Shown piece by piece: positions 1-12,800 of a stretch of DNA of 64,000 bases (the stretch's first letter is position 1; each line of letters begins with the position of its first letter). This stretch comes from Perca fluviatilis (Eukaryota > Chordata > Actinopteri > Perciformes > Percidae). Under the pieces are notes generated by a model. It had not been told where the DNA came from, did no database searches, and saw only the letters and a program-made list of their open reading frames with translations. The DNA lies in NCBI RefSeq assembly GCF_010015445.1, contig NC_053119.1, positions 8,900,050-8,964,049 on the forward strand. The letters run 5' to 3'. A program made the translations under genes and the position numbers.

Positions 1-345
1 GTTAGTAAGCTTATTAAAAAGTGTTAGCATGCTAACACGCTACATGCTAAACATTAGCATGTTAACATTGTCATCAAACATGCTAAGACTTCTGACAATA
101 GCACAGCCTGTAAAGTACAGCCTAGACTGCCTAGACTGTATAAAAGAATTGGACGTAGTCACAGTGATGTTTTGAAGCCTCAAGTTTGGCATTTTGGCCG
201 TCGCCATCTTCTTTTGGAACCAGAAGTGACCATATTTGCGCAAAAGGGTGGGGAGGAGCAATAACTGGATCTGACTGACAACCTAAGGACACTATGCACA
301 GCGCAATGGTAGCACTTGTCAATCACAAGGTAGCCACACGCTAAA
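1..345. repeat. Dispersed repeat fragment cut by the window edge
   Basis: Positions 1-100 carry many short inverted and direct copies of the words GCTAACA/TGCTAA and ATTAGCATG. The following block at 170-345 reads like a dispersed fish repeat, from recollection of similar sequence rather than a search. No coding capacity is seen: the minus-strand frames here show no family. The class is unknown. Confidence 0.4.
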
Positions 346-1052
346 TCATACCCTGCTTTATCATCTATTCTACTCTAAATGGGACCATTATTTACAAAAT
401 GAACATCATGCTGTATTGAAGAAGACTTGAAACTAGCAATTGATACGATACACTTATTAGGAGCATGTGTACTGAGCCAAGAAATCAAGTGAGAAGTCAT
501 TTTCTCATAGCCTTCTATACAATCTGATTTCTTTTAGCAACCAGTGGAGTCGCCCCCTGCTGGCCATTAGAATGAATGCAGGTTCAAGGCACTTCCGCTT
601 CAGCTTCCCCATCAGGTTACCATTCGGTTTAGGCTCATTAATTAATTTTAATACTGTACAGAAATGATTAAAAACCTATGGTTGTTTGGAACATTAGCCA
701 AAATCCATAAGATATGTGGCTTAAATTTGCTAAACAAACTGCTATGTCCTGTTATCTGAGGATTTCAATTCAGTAATATAGGTTTAAAATGTGTTTCCTT
801 TTCAAACTCAACCGAGCTGTCTTTTCAAAAGTATGACTTGTTTTTATGTTATTGTATTATATTGTGTGAAAGGGTAGATGTTCTGTAGGTTTTACAGTCT
901 CTGTAAAACACAAATTCCACTACAGTTGGGTATAGACTTCTTCTGGCTCCAGCATTCAGTCTTTAAGATGCAATTGAGATGTTGTGAAAACAGTCGAGGT
1001 CAGCCAGAGGATCCTGAGATGAGATATGAACCATATAAACCTCTCTGTATTT

Positions 1053-1102
<50 letters not shown>

Positions 1103-2519
1103 ATCAGGTTTCAAAAGCTGCTCCTGAATGATTTCCAGGAGGTTTATAAAGCAGCTCCATAAATCTGTCACAGAGGGAAAGCGCAGCTGAAGCAGCTGTG
1201 CAACAATGGGCAAATTTATATTTTACTTTACTTTTTTTAGCCTGTCTGCTCCAGTGGGGAGGCTACCACTAAATCTTTTTTAAAGCATTATTATATATAC
1301 ACAAAGCTATTAATATAAAATAACTGTAAGTTATGTTTTTTTTTTAACTGATTAATAAACATTAGGTGCTCTATTTTAGTAGTTACAGTATGTAGCATTT
1401 ATGGGCTATTGACGCAAAACACTCTTCAGTGCGTGTACATGGTAATAAAGGAATATGTCATCTAGTGCATCAGGGTGGTTTATTGATGTGTCTTCATAGT
1501 TTTGTACAATAATAAGCTATATAGCACATAGGAACACATGCAATACTTTGTTGGTTTTCAGATATTCAACTTCAGTGAGAAGGCTGCCGTTGTCAGCCTC
1601 TCTGGGCTCAAATGATGTTAAGATGTAAATGTGGCTGTGGATGAGGAGATAGGAAATATGGTGAAAATGTAGTGTATGAATCATCTCTTGGTGATATGTG
1701 AAGATTAGGTTCCTCCAGACAAGCAAGTATTCATTAAACCTGAGACAAAAAATTGCCAAGTGTCAGAGAGCTATGAGTAAAAAAAAAAAGTCCCCACCAA
1801 CTGTCTTAAAGTGCCCATGACGAAATTATTATGGAATAAAAATAAATAGAATAATTGGGTGGTTTGGCACCGAAATAGTAGAAAACTGAGCACCATCTTA
1901 TCAATAGAAATGCAAATTTCCACAAAAAAATCAGCATGGGACAGATGGACAAGCTCGGAAAAAAAAAACATTTTAATTTTCATGGTTGTCAGAACTGTGC
2001 AGTGAAAACCATTCAGTTTTGTTGATGAGGCAGCATGTGATAAAACACTGAACTTTAAACCCGAAGATGGTCCCACTGTAGTCACATTGAAAAGGCACTT
2101 TATTTTTACTCGATTTTTGTAATGATAACTCATATGTTGGCAATACATGCCAAACATAATAAAAACAACAGATACATTTTGTAGCGCATCTGTTGGTGAT
2201 AACACCACGGCAGCCTTTAGAGGACCATACCACCGTTATCGCCCGTACCTGTGTTATGAATACAGTTTGAAATGGCTGTTGATCTATGCCTTAACAATAA
2301 ACCTTGGGTTTGCCACTTGGGAGCAGTAAAACAATCTGTAAACACAACATTGACATATTTTCACCTTATAAAACTGACAAGGGAACATGTTAGCGAAAGT
2401 TGCTCATTTACTCATCCAGCAGACAAAAAGCATCATGAGCTAAATGCGCCACTAAGTTAACCAGCTAATTACGACAAATCCTCCAAATCATACAAGGATA
2501 TGGGTCATTTATTCCTACC
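346..2519. other. Intergenic stretch without recognisable gene
   Basis: Mostly AT-rich unique-looking sequence. A short block at about 540-615 containing CGCCCCCTGCTGGC resembles a common fish repeat. The minus-strand frame of 145 codons at 1771-2208 has no family resemblance, starts in an A-run and is taken as chance. Nothing else is supported apart from the microsatellite at 1056-1099. Confidence 0.5.
1056..1099. repeat. (CT)n microsatellite
   Basis: About 21 uninterrupted CT units. It gives rise to spurious Leu-Ser or Arg-Glu repeat frames on the two strands. Confidence 0.95.
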
Positions 2520-2527
2520 CTCTAATA

Positions 2528-2882
2528 CAGTGGTTCCCAACCTGGGGTCCGGCACCCCCAGGGGGGGGCGCAAGTCTTTATCTGGTTTGAGGTTGAGGTA
2601 AAAAAAAAAATATTTGCACATGTTAAACAAATTATGATAATATACTAGAATATATAATGTATACAAAAGTCTGTATGAAAACTATATTTTGTTGCCGCCA
2701 CGGCATCACTATTTTATGAATGAAACATGGCGGAGAAACGTAACAGTGCTGATAACTGCTCTGTATCAAAAAAGAATGTAAGGCTCTATCTCGAGAGTTA
2801 CCTCAACTTCGGTTTCGGGGGGGCTCAGCTTTTCTTAGACATGAGTAGGGGGGCGCCAATAAAAAAAGGTTGGGAACCACTG
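2528..2882. mobile_element. Non-autonomous hAT-like element (355 bp)
   Basis: The termini CAGTGGTTCCCAACC and GGTTGGGAACCACTG are inverted copies of each other. An exact 8-bp duplication CTCTAATA flanks the element (2520-2527 and 2883-2890). An 8-bp duplication with CAG-type ends is the signature of the hAT superfamily. There is no transposase frame, so it is a MITE. Short G- and C-runs lie just inside both ends. Confidence 0.9.
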
Positions 2883-2924
2883 CTCTAATATGACCCACAG
2901 GAGCGTATTCTGTCCTCATATCTA

Positions 2925-3062
2925 AACCAGAAACGTAATGGTCACCGTTTTAAACATAATGGTCAAGGTTTAAAACTCAACGGTTACAGTTTTAAACGTA
3001 ACGGTCGTGGTTTTAAATACGATGGTAAAGCTGTGAAATGGTTGCAGTTTGGTTATGTTTAG
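2925..3062. repeat. Degenerate minisatellite, unit about 21 bp
   Basis: At least five imperfect units of the form (T)AAYGGTNNNNGTTTTAAAC follow each other. It begins shortly after the hAT-like element and ends near 3060. Confidence 0.6.
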
Positions 3063-4369
3063 GCACCAAAGCTATTAATTTTAGAAAAACATGTGGTTTA
3101 AAATCAGACGTTACTTAACTTCTGGTACTACATTGCCGTTTACTTTCCTTTTCAAACGGGACACGAACTGGGTGAACGTCCTGTGTTTGTTCAACCTATC
3201 CACTAACACCTATTCCTAAAATAATTATACACCATAGTAATTACCCTTATTTATTGACTCTAAATATTTAATATGTAGCTTTAAGTGTTTTTCAGTAACA
3301 ATATTGTTGTGTATTAAATCAGACACTGATGACGCAGCGCTGTATTGTGCCTCGCTTTTCTTTCTACCAAAAATGTTTTGTGCCAGTCTTGGATGAAATT
3401 AAATCTTTTTGGATGAAAAAATATACATAGGGGGGTTAACATTAATGAAAAAAGTTTGAGAATCACTGTAATATTGGGAGTATATTTGCATTTATTGCAA
3501 AAGTTAATCAATATATTCAAATATATTTGAATTGATCATATGTTCCACCATATTTTACTGATACTTTGTTCCATATCTTTAGTAAACCAACTTTAGACTG
3601 CAGGCATCTTATTTAGAAAAGCAAATCCATGTGGCCAAGATCACATAATGACTAAAATGTGACCCAATGCTCTAAGCAGTTCTTACTGATTAAAAGAAGT
3701 GTTATGTCAGAGTCCTCAAGCTGCAGTGTGAATAGCTGTTACGTATCTTTGTTCAGTTAAATAATAGGCTACTGGTCCTCGTTCTACGCATGCAAGAACC
3801 ACAAGCAGCAACTCATTACCTGAGGGGTCGGCCTCACACAAAAATGGAGCTTTTCAAGGATCATTGCAAAGCCAGTCAGATCAAAAAAGGCAACACAGCC
3901 ACAGTAATTGCTGGATGCCTTGAGTGTATCAAACACTGTTTCCTCAAATAGCCTGGGAGATTTCCTATAATGGGATTTTTCAGCTCTGTGTCTTTGACCT
4001 GCACAACATATATAACATAGAGCGCAGACGCAAATTGTAATATTAGTAATATAATGTAATATATATGTAATATAGTTAAAGCAACAGGTTAAGCTCCTTA
4101 TTTAGAGCCTTTAGATGCATTTACATATAAGTTCAGATGTATTAGGATTTAGCACTTCCTGACATGTTGATGCACATCATGGTTTTGTTTCCCCTGTTTG
4201 GCATGACACATCCCAACTGTCTCTTCAGTTATAAATCTTCATTTTTCTAGATATTAGCTTTGGATTAAATCTCAACTTTTTGTCAACTCTCCATAATTTT
4301 AAGAAGTATACTGTATTTTCCCATTCAAGCATCTTTTTTCTTCTTAACAACAAACAGAAGAATGACATC
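3063..4369. other. Intergenic stretch, nothing recognised
   Basis: AT-rich sequence without convincing coding frames. Around 3450 the words TTTGAGAATCACTG resemble the terminus of an old hAT-like MITE, but no partner end or target duplication was found. Confidence 0.4.
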
Positions 4370-5320
4370 AGAGGCCTGTACTACGAAGCAAAATTTGGCA
4401 TTAACGAGGTAACTTCAGGTTCAACCCAACGGTTTTGGGTATCACAACTGTGGATCACTTCTTACCGGGTTCCATCTCCGTGGTAACTTATGCTGAACAC
4501 ATAACCTGCTCGGGAGCAGGTTATGTCGGAGATTAGAGATCAACCGGTGTTAAAGCTCCGCCTACTGACCAATCAATACTCGGTTGATAACGGCGTCACC
4601 GTTCTTAGAAGATCAGGTGGAGCTCGGTGTGAGGAGAGAGAGAGAGGTGCGCTCAGAAAAGTTAAAACATTTAGAGACCTAAAACCCTGTTAACATTCCC
4701 TGATGGGTATTTTTATGAAAGATATAGATTTTCAACAGAGTGAATTACGTAGAGGCTATTTGTCAGCTTGTGGAGCTGTGTGTTGCCAATGCGCACATCG
4801 ATTTGAATTATGTGTTTATATTTTTTATTTGCTCCCACGATTGCTTACCACTGCCAGTGTTGCAACTGAAAAAATAGGCTAAGGCAACAACAGTTTATGG
4901 AAAGCACAAGTGTAATGATGGTCAGATCTTGTGCCTAACTGATGAGGAAGTGATATTAATAAGAGTTGTGATTTATACATCTACAGCATCGGCTATTTTG
5001 CCAGCTTTCCTTCCTGTTTTAGGAAGCAGCGACTGTATTGTGTTTTGCCTGTGTTCTTCATATTTATGTAGAATTATAGTTTGCTCTTCTTATGTAAACT
5101 ATGTGGCTCTGGTAGATGTTTGCGATTGGTCACGCTGTGCAAACACCGCCTCTTATGTGAACGCGCGCCGCTGGATTGGGAACCCCTGGGTGGATTGAAC
5201 TAGTTGTTAACCACCGTCGTGACACAGATTATGCGGGACCACGGTTGTTAGGTTAGGTGAAGCCGGGTAACTGAAATACATCCAGGGCCTGTTGATCTGG
5301 ATTGGTAGTACAGGCCTCTG
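4370..5320. mobile_element. Inverted-terminal-repeat element, class unresolved
   Basis: The left end AGAGGCCTGTACTAC and the right end GTAGTACAGGCCTCTG are inverted copies. Nothing else explains this 950-bp block. It contains an almost perfect 28-bp palindrome at 4499-4526. The plus-strand frame at 4929-5198 (89 codons, no family resemblance) is probably not functional. No clear target duplication was found, so the superfamily stays open. Confidence 0.65.
4499..4526. repeat. Perfect 13-bp inverted repeat with 2-bp centre
   Basis: ACATAACCTGCTC is followed by GG and then by its exact reverse complement. It lies inside the inverted-repeat element and is probably part of the element's structure. 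Confidence 0.9.
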
Positions 5321-5900
5321 GACTTTTGCTTTCTTTCTTTTCATCACTTTCATTTAAATCCTATTTAGATATTGGGTATTTCTGCATTTGACTTTGAGAT
5401 AAACACCATCAGAGCAGTACGTATAAATACCTCCATACAATCATAGCCCTGTGCTATATCTCTACTACTCTCAGTAGCACTGTTTGAGTAACACATTCTG
5501 TGCATGCCATTTAAAAGTCAATTACTGTTCACTCCAGTGTTGGCAAATGGGAACAGTGAACTCCAAAGAAGGACATCTAATCTCTCACCTCTCACTTGAG
5601 GTTTCTGCCAACACGTCTAGTACCGGTTCCTGCATACCTCAAATTCCACAGACCTCAAAAGCCTTAGATGTGTTTACCTCGGACCATTTTCCTGGCTAAA
5701 TATTACCTCACTGTGGTTATCTTAACTGTGCTTTAAGTGACAAAGATGCAAATAGGCAGCTCCAGACACCTGTTTATGCTTCAGAAGGACCTCCTCTGTA
5801 ATGGAACCTTTTGGTTGACTGCCTAAAGAGAATTCTTCTGGATTTTTAGATGGCAAATAAAGACAGCTTGTCCTTGCAGACCTACTCAGTATGTCTATAT

Positions 5901-5945
5901 GTGTGTGTGTGTGTGTGTCTGTGTGTGTGTGTGTTGTGTGTGTGT
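5901..5945. repeat. (TG)n microsatellite, interrupted
   Basis: Two TG runs separated by TCTG and TTG interruptions, followed by a T-run. Confidence 0.9.
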
Positions 5946-6239
5946 TTTTTCTTCTTTTCTGTAGCGTGAGAGCGTTTAGTGGGTTTTTGAAGAGCTCATT
6001 CATTCCTTCCTGTGGCGACTAAGCCCATTCCTTACAAACTGAAAAGAAACACTGAATGTGGTGGGAGAATGTTCAAGTGTTTATACCCACACATCCCCCC
6101 CCTGGGCCGTCTTACAGTTCTTACAGTTCTTACAGCTAAATCTATTTCAAAAGCTTACGTAAGCCAAGCCGTGGCCACTGTGCCAAGTCCTATCAAAGCC
6201 GTGGGGGTGCCCCGTCTGTGAATAAAATTTCAGAGAGGA

Positions 6240-6420
6240 GACGGTGAATATGTTTGACCTTTTGTGAGGCACACGATGAGGGCCTGCCTCCTGAGCTCTC
6301 CAGGGCATTAACCTTATCTCAGAGTCACATAATAGCCTATTGACTGCTGCCTGTATCTATCCTGTGGCTTCAAGTTCAATGGCTGCTGATGTCGACTTTT
6401 GCTACAGAGTGGCATTAACA
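6240..6420. promoter_or_regulatory. Candidate conserved non-coding element
   Basis: A block of mixed composition, free of repeats and of long frames, between AT-rich flanks. This is inferred from texture only. It lies about 27 kb beyond the 3' end of alx1. Confidence 0.25.
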
Positions 6421-8184
6421 CCATTTGGTTTAGGGGTTCATTTCCTATTGGGGACGCCAATGCTACCACATTGGTGCATTCATAATGTGTGAGAACGGGC
6501 TAAAATCAGCCACATTTTACTTGTTGTACTACTAATTAATTTGCTTTAATTTTAAGGAATGACATTTATTTCAACCTAATTAGCACAGTCTTCCCTTTAC
6601 AAAAGACAAGTTGAAATCTTAAGAAATAAAACACACCCTTTCTGAATTCAATACACTCAGGGGTTTTGCTGATACAACCTTGCTTGGTCTGGCATGATCA
6701 TGGATGTATTATAAGAACTGCATACCGGACTCCAAGATAGGCCCACTGTACATGCACTTTTGCACCCAGAGAATTTATTCCTCCTATCCCAAAATGTATC
6801 TGTGGTGTAGCCAGAACATGCTCCACAGCGCTTTGGATTATGTTAGTTGATGTTGTCAATTGCAGACATAAGCGATTTTGTCACCTTGGTAGTGCATTTA
6901 AAAATGCTCAAAGTTCCAAGATTTTGTTATCCTGCATAATGTTAACAGGCTTTTGTGGAAATCAAAACACTTTATCTCATTATATGATATGATAGTGGTA
7001 CAAGTCAATAGTGTGAAAAAAATGCAATGTCCGCAACACTGCTTTAAGCTCCCATATTTAATACAAAGGCAACGTTTTGACCCTGCTGGGTCTTCTTCAG
7101 GCAAATAAAAATGGTATTTTTCATTTGTCCTGCACCTGCCAGACGGTGGGATGTGCACACAATTACTTTTATACAGTCAATAGTGTACCATTACATTGAC
7201 TTTTCCATATACTGTAGGTTACATCATTTTAGGCATTGATTTTTGCACATTTCTGTCTTTCTACCAGTGCCACATAGTGTGAGTGAGTTGCATGTTTTTT
7301 GTCAGTGTTTTGGCTCATACTGGATGTGCTCGGTGTTCTCTTGTCTATCTACCTTTTCATCAAGTCATCTTCTCTTCTGACAGTTCCTTGGCTGCTCCTA
7401 GTGTAATGTTATCCGCTCTGTAACATGAGAAAGTACCACTTTAGCATCATATATGTGTTTATCTTTAATTGTGTTATAATAGAATTTAAACCTCAGAACT
7501 GGTTTGAGTCAATTTAGTTTGCCTTGGGGCTACAGAACCATTTTACCCGATAAATACCATAAATATCCCATAATTGCCTCATCTTGCCCACAAGCTCATC
7601 TTTGCTCCACTACAACAACATGACTTTGATTAAAGTTTCACTTGGGATTTAATACTGAAGAGGATATGTCACTTCTTAGGAAGCGACACATGCACATACC
7701 ATACATGCATCCCCCCTATATTGGATTAAATATCAGAGTTCTAATGTTGCATCATTAAGAGGAAATGTGAAGCCTGGCAGGGCAGACATACTGTATTGTT
7801 TGCATGTTTTGCATCACACTTCTGCTTGTCTCAATGTAAGATTCACATCAACACCTTAATCCCAAAAGTCTTTTAATCCCAAGAAAAGTAAACAAAAGGG
7901 AGGCCTCGCTGCCATGAATCATGGGAAAGAAACGTGTCATTTTGTTCCAGATACACTCTCGACATAGTAACAACCATCATTTCCGACCTACGCGCTCAAA
8001 CATATAGAAGCTCTGGCCTATGAATATCTGATGTGTTTGAAGAAATATTCTCCCTGTTTCAAAAGCTACAAAGCCCAGGAAAAGTAACCCTGGGAAACAA
8101 TGGCTTTCTTTGCCATAACAATACACATAAATTAATCTGAAATTGACTTTCCCCAAACGCTCAATACTACCGCATTGCTAATGA

Positions 8185-8480
8185 TCAATAATGAGTTGAC
8201 ATTATTGGACGAGCTGGCCTGTCGTCTGTGAATCTCATGTTGAATCTTAATGGGCTGCTTTCTGCTGCTGTGGGTCCATGCCGAGGAGAATCCCCCGGAG
8301 ACCAGCGCTCCAGCTGAGGCCCAGCAGATCTGGCATGGATCGGTGCATGTGAACATGTTTCAAGGAACATAGTCTTTGTGTTACAGCAGCCTTTAAAATG
8401 ATAATTCACCACACCATTACCTCCTAAATGAATCACCAGTGAAAGTGCAGTTAAATCAATTTCAGCAACAGCCACTGTCT
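8185..8480. promoter_or_regulatory. Candidate conserved non-coding element
   Basis: A block of about 300 bp, richer in G+C than its flanks, without microsatellites or transposon ends. Two overlapping minus-strand frames of 74 and 96 codons run through it but show no family, no splice pattern and no strong start context. A regulatory element is the better guess. Confidence 0.3.
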
Positions 8481-9026
8481 TTTGAATCTTAAAATGTCTG
8501 GCACACTTGAACTGATTTCTTCGTGTGCTGGATTATAGTGCATGGGATTTACTGGGACACCTTTTTATTTAAATTGAATGGTCCCATATAGTGCCTATAA
8601 AAGGCATTCACTTGGATTTCCTTCATAATTTACCGACTATGAATCACATTTGATGTGATTAGGCTTTTTATACAATGATCAACAAAGAATAAGACTTTTT
8701 AAAGGCAAAGTGAAAACAAATGCCATCATCTGGAGTATTTGGGTATAGAAATTAGGTAGCAACAACTTATGTCCAAACAACCTATGTACCATCACATAGC
8801 ACACAGACAAACTAATTCACTGTGGCTGCCAGGCACAGCTCCAACTGGGAAAAAAAACGGTTGAAATAGAATACAGTACCATGAGTACGTGTCAAAAATG
8901 ACACGTGTTGTGCTATAAGCCTCCTGAGGCTGCTTTTTACATTTGTGTTCCTGCTGTCAGTCTGCTATGATCAAACCGTTATTCAGTGCGTCCTCTGTGA
9001 ATTTTTTAAGTTTAAGCTAATGTGTG

Positions 9027-9890
9027 CAGAGATGTATAGTAACGAAGTAGAACTACTTCACTACTGCACTTAACTACTGAAAGGCTGTATCTGTACTCAA
9101 TTCTTTTCTCTATACTTCCACTTTTACGTCAGTACATATTTTCGATGAGTTTAATACTTTTACGCCGATACATTTTTTATGTGCTGCATCGTTACTCGTT
9201 ATAATTATAAAAATGTTACGAATCATTCCTAACCCACAGTATCACTGCCAGAGCGGTAGATGGCTCTGTCACCAGGTTTGATGAAGCTGGCTCACCAGTG
9301 AGCGAATCAAGCGATCAAGCTGTCTTATAAGAATAATTTGAACGTGCTCCTGTTCTGCCTTTGCTCTGCTGCAAGAACACTTGAGCTTTGTTAGTTTGTT
9401 TCGAGATGGAAGAACAGGAAACACCACCTTCAACACCTTCAGCTTCGAGTGATCGTGAGGGTGAGGAAGGAGACCACCCCCGGCCCTACTTAGAGTCCAT
9501 GTTTTTATTTGTCAGAGTGAAAGACAATTCATATAGAATTAAGTGCCTACTCTGCCTCCCGAAAGATTGCGAAATAATGGCCTTCAAAAATTCACCGTCA
9601 AATTGGAAGAAACATATCAAGGTAAGTTATAAATATAAAACACAAATGGCACACCAGCTTGAGCTATCAGTAAGCGCTAGCTAACTAGCTACCCACGGTT
9701 CATGACATGCTGTGGTGTTGTACATTCCTGTACTTGTACTGCTGCTACAACCAAAGGAATATATGAAATAATATAAACAATATGATATTCAAATTGTTGA
9801 CTGCTTTCTAATCACATAACACATTACTTGTACTTTTACTTTCAGTACTTGAGTAGTACATTTTAAAATAAACTACTTGCAATACTTACA
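9027..9890 (+). mobile_element. Remnant of an autonomous hAT-like transposon (5' part)
   Basis: The block opens with CAGAGATGTATAGTAACGA, a hAT-like terminus, followed by tracts rich in ACTACTTC/TACTTTTAC words. It then carries a transposase first exon (9406-9621). At about 9830-9890 the text returns to ACTTTTACTTTCAGTACTTG-type words resembling the other end. The catalytic part of the transposase is missing, so this is an internally deleted or truncated copy. No 8-bp target duplication was found. Confidence 0.6.
9406..9621 (+). pseudogene. hAT transposase first exon with BED-type zinc finger, remainder lost
   Basis: The frame starts at an ATG (MEEQETPPSTPSAS) and encodes an acidic, Ser/Pro-rich N-terminus. 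Then comes a BED-finger-like segment with the cysteine pair CLLC about residues 43-46 of this frame and a NWKKHIK segment holding the histidine. BED fingers are the DNA-binding domain of hAT transposases. The exon ends at a canonical donor (AAG then gtaagt at 9622), which suggests a split transposase gene. No dimerisation or catalytic domain follows, so it is a relic. A host ZBED gene is unlikely because repeat-like termini surround it. Confidence 0.6.
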
Positions 9891-12800
9891 GGAACAAGCT
9901 TCGGTATGGTGAGCTTCTTGAGATAAAGAGATGCCCGTGAGCGCCGGACAAAATTCTGATTCTACGGTATCAAGCATTTAGTTCTGCACTCTGACCTTTC
10001 TTTCGTACACATTTTGTGGCTCTACGTCGCGCTACTTCTGCAAAGACATAGGAGCAAAAATTGAGGCGATGACCCATCCACACAAGTTGAAATATAGTTT
10101 CAACTCGAGCGGAAAATTCACACTTAACCCCAAGCTTTATTTCCAAGAAGAAGAAAAAAGTTTGTGGTACGCTTTACAATGAGTCAGAGGCTCAGCTTTC
10201 ACACCCACAGACATGTTCGGCACACACAGTTGGTGCATATGTTGCTAGCTAGCTTACAGCTAATTTATTTACAGTCCATAGAGGACAGTCATTAACACAA
10301 TCACTCGATCAAAGAGGCTGCTTGTCAATCATTCAATCACGTTTTTTAGCAATGCCGTAGATTAACCCTAGTCTGTAAATTACTTTGGGGACAAACAGTC
10401 GCTATACAACATTTCCTATATGTTTTACCTCCTAACTTTTCATTTGAGTATTCATTGAGTATTTGTTTTCATCACCTCATACTTTCAAGTTATTTTTATT
10501 CCTCTTCTCTTCGGAGCTCACTTAATGTTTTCCTCCCCCCTTTGTTCATCTGGGCTGAAGATGCATTATGGAGAAGCAGTTCATCCAAGAAATGTACATC
10601 AATGATTCATCTTAACCTATTTCGCTGTACATCACAGCTACAAGCGTGGAAACTAAATTCCTTGACAAAACAGAAGTGATATAAGATGCCAAAGTGATTC
10701 AGTCAGATATGTCACACCAGAAATAATCCCCTGTACACAGCTCTATCATTTTCCTAGATATTTTACATTATATAACCATTTGACACTCTTGTACTCTTCA
10801 CTGTTGGCTGCTTGCATAATGGAAATCTAGGAAATGTTTGTGACTTTAACAATGTATTGACGAAGAAATAAGTGTGTCCCCTTTCTCAACAGAGGAATCA
10901 GATAGCTCTGACCAACAGCAGCCTGTAGAATGCCTGGTTGTTGAAATCATGCCAGATCCACAATGAATGACGCACCAGAATTGACTCAAATAATATTAGG
11001 GGGGCAACATTAGGCCCAAGTTTGGCCCATTGCCAAATTGGCAGCCAGATTTGGTTAAATGTTAGAGCTCAACACAGCTGGCTACCTGGACCGTAATTTG
11101 GTGTCTTGCGCAAGAAAACACCCAAGTCCTCACACCTAACTGACTAAATCAGACCGTCCTTTCCCAGAAAACGACTGTATAGGTCGATTGTGCAAACAAC
11201 TCATACCGACCCACAATTATGTTTCATGTTAGACGGCGACCACTTGTTGCTGTAGTAATTATTGCGAGCACAAACGAGTAAGCGAGGTGACAAAGTATAA
11301 GAACGCCAAATTCTGCATAAGGAGGCATGTTGGGGTGGTGGATGGGTCAAACTAACTTTTTTAAATTAACCGAGACACAAGACATCCTTGACATCACGTA
11401 ACGTCCTCATTTTAGTATTTTGACTTGATTAATTTGAAGCCAATCCCAACACTTTTACTAACTAAATAAGGTAAACTTAACTAGTTCCGTTTCCCAGCAT
11501 TAACTATGTGTTTAAAAGTGCGGCCATTATGTTAAATAGAGCGGCCAAATACAATTTCCACCATTTAAATGCAGTAAATACAACGGTCATATATGTCATT
11601 TTAGGAGTCGTTGATAATCGACCTATTCTGTTGATCAAATGAGGATGTGTTGGACAAACAAGCTGTATTATTTCATGAAAGGGCTTCTCCTGATAATGGA
11701 CCCAAAAGTTGATATTAATTGGCCTATTGACAAGTGCAAACATTTTAAAACATCATAAACGTCCGAGTAATATTACTACAGTCATTAAAAAATCACACTG
11801 TGCTGGAGACAATCCATATCTTATTTTCAATACTTCTTAACACATTTCTTTTATCTGCTTCCTGATGCATATGTATTTTCATACCAAATCCAACCTGGTG
11901 AGAAAAACATGCAGAGTGAGAGAGCGACAGAGGCTGTTAATTTGTCTCATCAATGATTAATTAATGTCAAATTTCTATATTAAACCATTGAAGTCCATCA
12001 GGAGAACATAGTCAGGACTAAAAATGCACATGTGAACCATATCATCTGCTGCCTGAGTGCAAAGCTCCAGTATGGGTGTTAAATGTCAGACTGTGACCGG
12101 TGGCTTCATGCCAGGCGAGACGTTCACACGTCTAACAAGGCAACAGGACGACGGGTGTATGGAAGAACAGGTTTTCTCTCGTCAGAATGATGAAGTGTCA
12201 CACCTTCTATAGACCTAATTCTCATCCCAACAGTCCTTTCTTACTTAATATTTCTGAATCACACATTTCATGTGGCAAACATCAAAAATACAAACTTTTT
12301 GGGGGTAATAGAGTGAGCACAATTATTCTTGCCTGATTTAACCTGTGACTCGTGACAGAAAGTTGTGGGGCCATCTTTGTCATAAATCATAACTTTGGCT
12401 CAGATTTGGTTCTTAGGTATAGAAAAGAAAATACTGCAGAACAAGCTAATAAAAATGTGACTCCGGCAAGCTTCCCTCTCTTTCTGCATTAGGTTTTTGA
12501 TTTCATTTCTGTCTTCAGCAAGCACAATTTTCCTCAAATCAATATCCTACTGGAGTGCCTTGTCTTTTCATTTATATTATATCAAATTATTTGTCTGGTA
12601 CAGTATTTTTTCAGTTTTGCAAAGCTCATTGGGGAGAGCATACCACTCAAACTGTCAGGGGTGCAAATCCCCTGAACATCTCCTCATATTAAAATGTTTG
12701 CAGATCATTTACCTTGTCATAGTATGTAGAGATGGGGAAAAGAATTCAAGAAAAAAAAAACATGAACTGGAGGCCTCTAGAACAGCTTTAAGGCTCCTTA

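Larger units (their letters stand above)
5321..9026. other. Intergenic stretch with possible conserved blocks
   Basis: No gene recognised. It contains a (TG)n tract (5901-5945), a three-unit repeat of TTACAGTTC near 6115-6137, a repeat-like stretch around 7060-7140 (with ACCCTGCTGGGTCTTCTTCA, similar to a recurrent fish repeat by recollection) and two repeat-free blocks listed separately. Confidence 0.5.

Noticed and set aside
1771..2208. 145-codon minus-strand frame
   Set aside because: Phe/Cys/His-rich translation of AT-rich DNA, no domain, ends in an A-run.
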